Assembly: GCF_036488675.1 (NCBI RefSeq)
Contig: NZ_CP133148.1
Location: 3,862,001-3,926,000, forward strand
Length of the DNA: 64,000 nucleotides
Source: Sinorhizobium chiapasense
Lineage (GTDB): Bacteria; Pseudomonadota; Alphaproteobacteria; Rhizobiales; Rhizobiaceae
Direction: 5' to 3'
A program made the position numbers and the translations under genes. The notes beneath the pieces are model-generated. The model did no database searches and was not told the origin of the DNA. It worked only from the letters and a program-made list of their open reading frames with translations. Positions within the stretch are counted from its first letter, which is position 1; each line of letters starts with the position of its first letter. Below are positions 59,014 to 64,000 of the stretch, one piece after another.

Positions 59014-60522
59014 TCAGTTGGCTGATTCGCTAGCCAAGATTCCAGCCTTAATGCACCAATCGCGCAAGGGCGTCAGCACCTCATGGCCGAGCGCACGGCT
59101 CAGATAGGCGAAGGTGCGTGGCATATGCTTCATGTAACCGGGCTTGCCGTCACGCTGCATCAGCCGCACCCAGATGCCGGCGAGCTTGCAGTTGCGTTGC
59201 GCCGACATCAGGTGCCAGTCGCGAAGGAAGGTTGCCTCGTCGAATGGGCCGGAGGCTTTGCGCTCGGAGAGATAGGCGTCAATCAGCCGGTCGGCTAGGT
59301 CCTGGTCGATGGTCACGCGCGCATCCTGCGTAAGCGAGGCGACGTCATAGGCGGTCGGACCGATCATTGCGTCCTGGAAGTCGATGATGCCGACGCGGCC
59401 GAGCCCTTCACGGTCCGGCCGCCAAAGAATGTTCGGCGAGTGAAAATCGCGCAGCAGCAGGTTCTTCTCGGCCGATGCAAGAACATCGATCAGTTGATCC
59501 CATATGGCGAAGTACTCTTTACGCTCGCTGTCGGACGCCGCTTCGCCGCGCTTCCATGGCAGGTACCAGTCGATCAGCAGGCTCGCCTCGATCTTGATCG
59601 CCGTGCGGTCGAAATCGGGGATGCGATGGATGAGGCCATCGCCAATGGCGATCTCGCGCGTCAGCGGTTCACCGTGAAGACGGGCGAGCAACCGCACGCT
59701 TTCGAGGTAGCGCTCCACAACCGGTCTTCCGTCGGCGTCGAGAATACCCTCGGAGCCCAGGTCCTCGATCAGCAGGATGCCCTTGTCGAGGTCGCGGGCG
59801 TAGATTGCCGGCGCGGCAAAGCCGTGTCCGCGCAGCAGCTTGGAAATCCCGACGAAGGGAACGACATCCTCGGCAAGGTGCGCAAGTTGCTGATAGTATT
59901 TTCCGTCCTGGAGAATGGGGCCGGGCTTATGCCTAGGCGCATCCATCAGAACCTTCGCCGGCTCACCGTCCGTGTCGATCCGCTCATAGGCCCTGATCGA
60001 AGCGTCGCCGCTCAGGTGCCGGCGCCGGGCCGTCGCATAGCCGTTTTGCGAGAGGAAACTGCGGATCGCGAGCGAGCGGGAAATACGCTCGAACGAAGCG
60101 TCGGGCGCGGAAATGGCAAGCTGGCGCCCGTCGTCATGATGGGCGAAGACGAGCGTGATCCGGTCGGAAGGAAGCGCTTCGTCCCCTTTTTCCGGCCATT
60201 CGACAAGACAGATCCCTTCGGAAAGGGCCTCGTCGAAGCCGAGTTCGTCGAGTTCCCAAGCGTCGGCGAGACGATAGAGGTCAAAATGGGCGACGGGGAT
60301 GCGCAGGTCGTAGTTCTGGACGAGCGTGAAGGTGGGGCTCGGCACTTCGAGCGCCTCGTCGTCGGCGACCGCGCGGATCAGGGCGCGCGCGAAGGTCGAT
60401 TTTCCCGCGCCGAGATCGCCCGACAAGGCGACGCAATCGCCGGCCTTCAGCGCCAGCGCCAGGTCTTCGCCAAGCTCGATGGTGGCTGCCTCGTCCTTCA
60501 GGAACCGTTGCAGATGCTTCAT
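59014..60522 (-). CDS. tsaE: TsaE tRNA-t6A ATPase fused to an aminoglycoside-type (AmgK-like) phosphotransferase
   Basis: 502 residues. Residues about 1-150 are TsaE, the ATPase of the threonylcarbamoyl-A37 complex: P-loop SGDLGAGKSTFARALIR, then SPTFTLVQNY and HFDLYRL. From about 165 on it is an APH kinase: LSGDASIRAYERI, catalytic loop LLLRDFHSPNIL, metal-binding IIDFQDAMIGP. The ATG at 60522 overlaps the sensor-kinase stop (TAATG). The kinase half resembles AmgK, which phosphorylates MurNAc/GlcNAc at C1. The fusion arrangement occurs in rhizobial annotations. Confidence 0.9.
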   Translation of the reverse strand: MKHLQRFLKDEAATIELGEDLALALKAGDCVALSGDLGAGKSTFARALIRAVADDEALEVPSPTFTLVQNYDLRIPVAHFDLYRLADAWELDELGFDEALSEGICLVEWPEKGDEALPSDRITLVFAHHDDGRQLAISAPDASFERISRSLAIRSFLSQNGYATARRRHLSGDASIRAYERIDTDGEPAKVLMDAPRHKPGPILQDGKYYQQLAHLAEDVVPFVGISKLLRGHGFAAPAIYARDLDKGILLIEDLGSEGILDADGRPVVERYLESVRLLARLHGEPLTREIAIGDGLIHRIPDFDRTAIKIEASLLIDWYLPWKRGEAASDSERKEYFAIWDQLIDVLASAEKNLLLRDFHSPNILWRPDREGLGRVGIIDFQDAMIGPTAYDVASLTQDARVTIDQDLADRLIDAYLSERKASGPFDEATFLRDWHLMSAQRNCKLAGIWVRLMQRDGKPGYMKHMPRTFAYLSRALGHEVLTPLRDWCIKAGILASESAN

Positions 60523-63005
60523 TATTCGGCCGCGATGATCTTCGGCATTTCGGACGACGGAATGCGGCAGGTGACCTCGGTGCCTTCGCCCTCCTTGCTG
60601 TGGATCGAAACGGTGCCGTGATGCAGGCTGACGAAACTCTCGACGATCGACAGTCCGAGACCGGCGCCGCCGTGCTGACCGTAGCTTTCGAAGCGGTTGA
60701 AGACGGTGTTCAAGACGTCCTGCGGAATGCCGGGGCCGGAATCGCTGACCGAGAAGACGAAATCGGTGCCTTCGCGCCGGCACTTGAGATCGATCGTGCT
60801 GCCATCGGGCGCGAAGTTGGCGGCGTTGGTGAGAAGCTTGATGAAGATCTGCTTCAGCCGCTGCTGGTCTGCGATCATGCGGCCGAGGTTGTCGGGCGCA
60901 TCCACCTGCAAGGTGACGCCGCTTTCGACAAGCCTGTCGGCCATTTGATGGGCAACGTCATCGAGAAAATCGACGAGGTTCACCTCGGACATGTCGAGCT
61001 CGACGATGCCGGCGTCGACGGTCGCCAGGTCGAGGATGTCGTTGACGATCGTCAAGAGCAGCGACGATGACGTCGCGATGTGGTCGACATATTCCGCCTG
61101 GCGCTCGTTGAGCTCGCCGAATGCGGGCGTCTTCAGGAGATCGGCGAAGCCGATGATGTTCGTGAGCGGCGAGCGCAATTCGTAGGAGACGTGATGAACG
61201 AAATCGTTCTTCAGCGCGTCGGCCTTGCGCAGCGCCTCGTTCTTCTCGGTCAGAGCGCGCTCGACCCTGACGCTGTCGGTAATGTTGACAAAAGTCAGCA
61301 TCGTCTGGGCGTTCGGCAGCGGGATCACGGCATAATCGAGGATCAGGCCGGTCCGCAATTCCAGAATGCCGCGGCTCGATGGCCGCTCGTCGTCGAAGCT
61401 GGTGATGATATGGGCAAATCGCTTCCAGCCATCCGGCTGGTCGTAGGAGGGCAGGCAGGCCTGTTCGACCGCGCGAATGTGCGTGCCGGGTTTGGCCTCC
61501 GCCTCGCTGATGCCCCAGATCGCCCGGAACGCCGGGTTGGACAGCCGGATGCGGCCATCGGGCCCGAACACCGCGACCCCTTCGGCGAGATGGTCGATCG
61601 TTTCGCCCTGGACCTGGAGCAGGGTATTGTAGCGGGTTTCAAGATCGACCTTTTCGGTCAGGTTCTCGAACACCCAGGTTGCGCCGCCCTGCGGCCGCGC
61701 CGTGGCGAAGACCCGCAGCGTCTGGCCGTTCGGCAGGTGCCAGAGGTCGGATTGCGTGTCGAGCGCCTGATAGACGGACAACGCATTGGCCTTCCATTGC
61801 TTCCAGTTGAGTTGCTCGGGGAGCTTGCCGCTGGCCCGCAACCGGTCGAGCACCTCGCCATTGTCGGGCTTGCGCTCGAGGAAGCCCATGTCCAGATTCC
61901 AGACCCGCTGGAACGCCTGATTGTAGAATTGCAGGCGTTGATTGCCGTCGAAGATCGCCACCGGCGTCGCCAGATGGTCGAGCGTTTCGGCATGGCTCTT
62001 CAAGGTCCGCGCAAGCTCTTCACGCACGGCTTCGATGCCGGATACGTCGATGGCGATGCCGGCCGAGCCGGCCGGGCTGCGGGCGTCGACGACATCGAAG
62101 AAGGTGCGATTGCCTTTTACGACAGTCGAAACCTTGTCGCTGAAGGGCGTTTCAAGGGTTGATACGGAGCGGATTTTTTCGCGCGCCGCGGTCGAGAGCA
62201 ATTCACGCCCTTCGGCGACGGCGAGGTTCGCGCTCAGCGCGTCGACCGCCTCCGCAAAGGCCTCGTTGACCCATTCGAGCTTGCCGTCGGCGGTGCGCTG
62301 CCAGACAGGCAGGTCGATCGCATCGAGCAGCGTGCGGAATGTCGACAGAGATGCGTGCAGACGATCGCGTTCCAGTTTCAATTCGGCAAGTTCGGCCCGG
62401 AGATTGTTGAGTGCGATGAAGCGCACGAAAGCCCGTCCGCCGGAAACGCGGCCCTGAGCCTCCAGAACCTCGTTGCGCTGCGTTTCGAGCACGAGGTCGA
62501 AGCTTTGCGCCTGCGCGCGCAATGTCTCGATCGCCTTTTCAAGCTGGCTGGCGGACGGCGCCTTCAGCCAGCGCCCGAAGGCGAGAAAGGCGCGGTCGTC
62601 CTGCGGAGCGCCGGTCTCGACGGGAAGCTGTCCGAGGAACTCGGGACGCTCAGCCAGACCATCCCAGATCACGATGCGCCGGTTCTTGTCGGCGATGAGG
62701 GCCTGGAAACGGGAAATCCGCTGGCTTGCATCGGAAAGACCGGATCTCAGTTCGCGGTTCTCGGCTTCGATATTGCCGCGCTGGCGGATGAGCCAGATGG
62801 CGGAAATCATGGCGGCGGAAATGACGCCGATCAGGACGGAAAAAGTGACGACTTCGGAGGAGCCGAAAATGGCCTTGGCCACCGGCGTCGATGCCTGAGC
62901 TGCTGCGTCGGTTGCCGAGAAGAACACGGTGCCGGCGAGCAGTCGCCGCACCGATGCCGGCGCGTTGAGGCATCGGCCAAAAAGCGTGGATCGTTCTGTT
63001 TCCAT
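60522..63005 (-). CDS. divL: DivL-type PAS sensor kinase with Tyr instead of phospho-His
   Basis: 827 residues. A hydrophobic stretch (about 20-38) and a membrane helix (about 51-74) are followed by a coiled coil and several PAS domains (WQRTADGKLEWVNEAF, DGNQRLQFYNQAF and PDGRIRLSNPAF regions). The DHp domain has HHVSYELRSPLTNIIGF, where Tyr608 replaces the phospho-accepting His. The ATPase has NAANFAPDGS, DSGPGIP and GGAGLGLSIV. In Caulobacter, DivL is such a Tyr-containing pseudo-kinase controlling CckA-CtrA. The start is uncertain; ATGs at 63101 and 63140 would add 32 or 45 residues. Confidence 0.85.
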   Translation of the reverse strand: METERSTLFGRCLNAPASVRRLLAGTVFFSATDAAAQASTPVAKAIFGSSEVVTFSVLIGVISAAMISAIWLIRQRGNIEAENRELRSGLSDASQRISRFQALIADKNRRIVIWDGLAERPEFLGQLPVETGAPQDDRAFLAFGRWLKAPSASQLEKAIETLRAQAQSFDLVLETQRNEVLEAQGRVSGGRAFVRFIALNNLRAELAELKLERDRLHASLSTFRTLLDAIDLPVWQRTADGKLEWVNEAFAEAVDALSANLAVAEGRELLSTAAREKIRSVSTLETPFSDKVSTVVKGNRTFFDVVDARSPAGSAGIAIDVSGIEAVREELARTLKSHAETLDHLATPVAIFDGNQRLQFYNQAFQRVWNLDMGFLERKPDNGEVLDRLRASGKLPEQLNWKQWKANALSVYQALDTQSDLWHLPNGQTLRVFATARPQGGATWVFENLTEKVDLETRYNTLLQVQGETIDHLAEGVAVFGPDGRIRLSNPAFRAIWGISEAEAKPGTHIRAVEQACLPSYDQPDGWKRFAHIITSFDDERPSSRGILELRTGLILDYAVIPLPNAQTMLTFVNITDSVRVERALTEKNEALRKADALKNDFVHHVSYELRSPLTNIIGFADLLKTPAFGELNERQAEYVDHIATSSSLLLTIVNDILDLATVDAGIVELDMSEVNLVDFLDDVAHQMADRLVESGVTLQVDAPDNLGRMIADQQRLKQIFIKLLTNAANFAPDGSTIDLKCRREGTDFVFSVSDSGPGIPQDVLNTVFNRFESYGQHGGAGLGLSIVESFVSLHHGTVSIHSKEGEGTEVTCRIPSSEMPKIIAAE

Positions 63006-63173
63006 GGCGCCGCTGTCCCCGTTTGTCCGGAAGTTGCCGCCGACCTTACGCCGCCATGCACCGAATCCCCCGGAAGGGGTTCGCGTCAGTTGCGATTGCA
63101 TCCCCGGTCTGTCTCCGTCTGTTTGCCGCATGTCCGACAAGACATCCCCGTCCGCGACACTCGAAGGTCCGCA

Positions 63174-63231
63174 CTACAGCGCCGCGCGTCTTACCAGACG
63201 CGCAAAGGACGCTGTAGAAACGTGCAGTAGC
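63174..63231 (+). repeat. Mosaic palindromic repeat, copy 6 (short form)
   Basis: Near-perfect nested hairpin: CTACAGCG (63174-63181) with CGCTGTAG (63210-63217) enclosing GCGCGTCT (63184-63191) and AGACGCGC (63196-63203). The second hairpin is missing. Between ahcY and the DivL-type gene. Confidence 0.8.
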
Positions 63232-63290
63232 GTCACGAATCAATGAGTTAAGCATACTTGTTTGACGAATCGCCGGAAAGTGCGCGGCTC

Positions 63291-63327
63291 AAAAAAGAGG
63301 CCGCGATCTCTTGTCAAGATCGCGGCC
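63291..63327 (-). terminator. Rho-independent terminator of ahcY
   Basis: GGCCGCGATCT (63299-63309) and its complement (63317-63327) with a 7-base loop; on the minus strand the stem is followed by a six-base T run (AAAAAA at 63291-63296). Confidence 0.92.
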
Positions 63328-63357
63328 ACAACATCTTGTGGATTGTCCGGCTAACGA

Positions 63358-64000
<643 letters not shown>

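Overview
The window reads as a continuous piece of the main chromosome of a Sinorhizobium/Ensifer-type alphaproteobacterium. The evidence is: high GC; the order leuS-lptE-holA / parB-parA-rsmG-mnmG-mnmE / rho-hemJ-hemE / PPDK regulator-maf-aroE-coaE-dnaQ / secB; a trpF-trpB-trpA-accD-folC-trxA-addA-addB block; a rhizobial-type intergenic mosaic element; and VSRET/DSRET-encoding parS-like palindromes. The species cannot be fixed from the sequence alone. Nearly all of it is vertically inherited core DNA. I see no insertion sequence, prophage, CRISPR array, rRNA or tRNA.

Layout. 1-2286: the tail of a LysR regulator, a mosaic repeat, and propionyl-CoA synthetase. 2583-7670: a PLP-homeostasis protein, then leuS-lptE-holA. 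7935-13626: the segregation/tRNA-modification cluster on the minus strand (mnmE, mnmG, rsmG, parA, parB), with two exact parS-like palindromes and several near matches around it. 14107-17153: rho, hemJ, hemE. 17154-17544: the probable chromosomal origin, an AT-rich stretch followed by DnaA-box-like 9-mers, between hemE and the PPDK regulator. 17545-21249: PPDK regulator, maf, aroE, coaE, dnaQ. 21314-27981: secB and fxsA, then a Tim44-like gene, mltA, smr, an XRE regulator and gyrB.

28043-44641 is the most accessory-looking part. It holds a nitroreductase, an aromatic-amino-acid-decarboxylase-like enzyme followed by an aldehyde dehydrogenase (gabD family), and a sugar-catabolic locus. That locus has an HpaI-type aldolase, a GntR regulator with two winged helices, a UxaA-type dehydratase, an aldose dehydrogenase of the aldo/keto reductase type, a complete CUT2-type sugar ABC transporter, a Zn alcohol dehydrogenase and a COG3618 lactonase. 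Together these suggest a non-phosphorylating oxidative route for a sugar such as L-fucose or L-galactose: uptake, 1-dehydrogenation, lactone hydrolysis, dehydration, then oxidation or aldol cleavage. A 9-bp motif shared by the uxaA-like and transporter promoters may be the regulator's site. Intracellular PHB depolymerase phaZ, a DUF2852 gene and a YgjP-type metalloprotease follow.

45794-64000: trpFBA, accD, folC, trxA, the AddAB recombination nuclease, a MurU-like nucleotidyltransferase, a TsaE-sugar kinase fusion, a DivL-type sensor kinase with Tyr in place of the phospho-accepting His, and the 3' part of ahcY. The most notable items are the origin/centromere architecture, the DivL-type kinase, the two-winged-helix GntR regulator with its candidate operators, the TsaE-kinase/MurU pair, and the six-copy mosaic repeat family.
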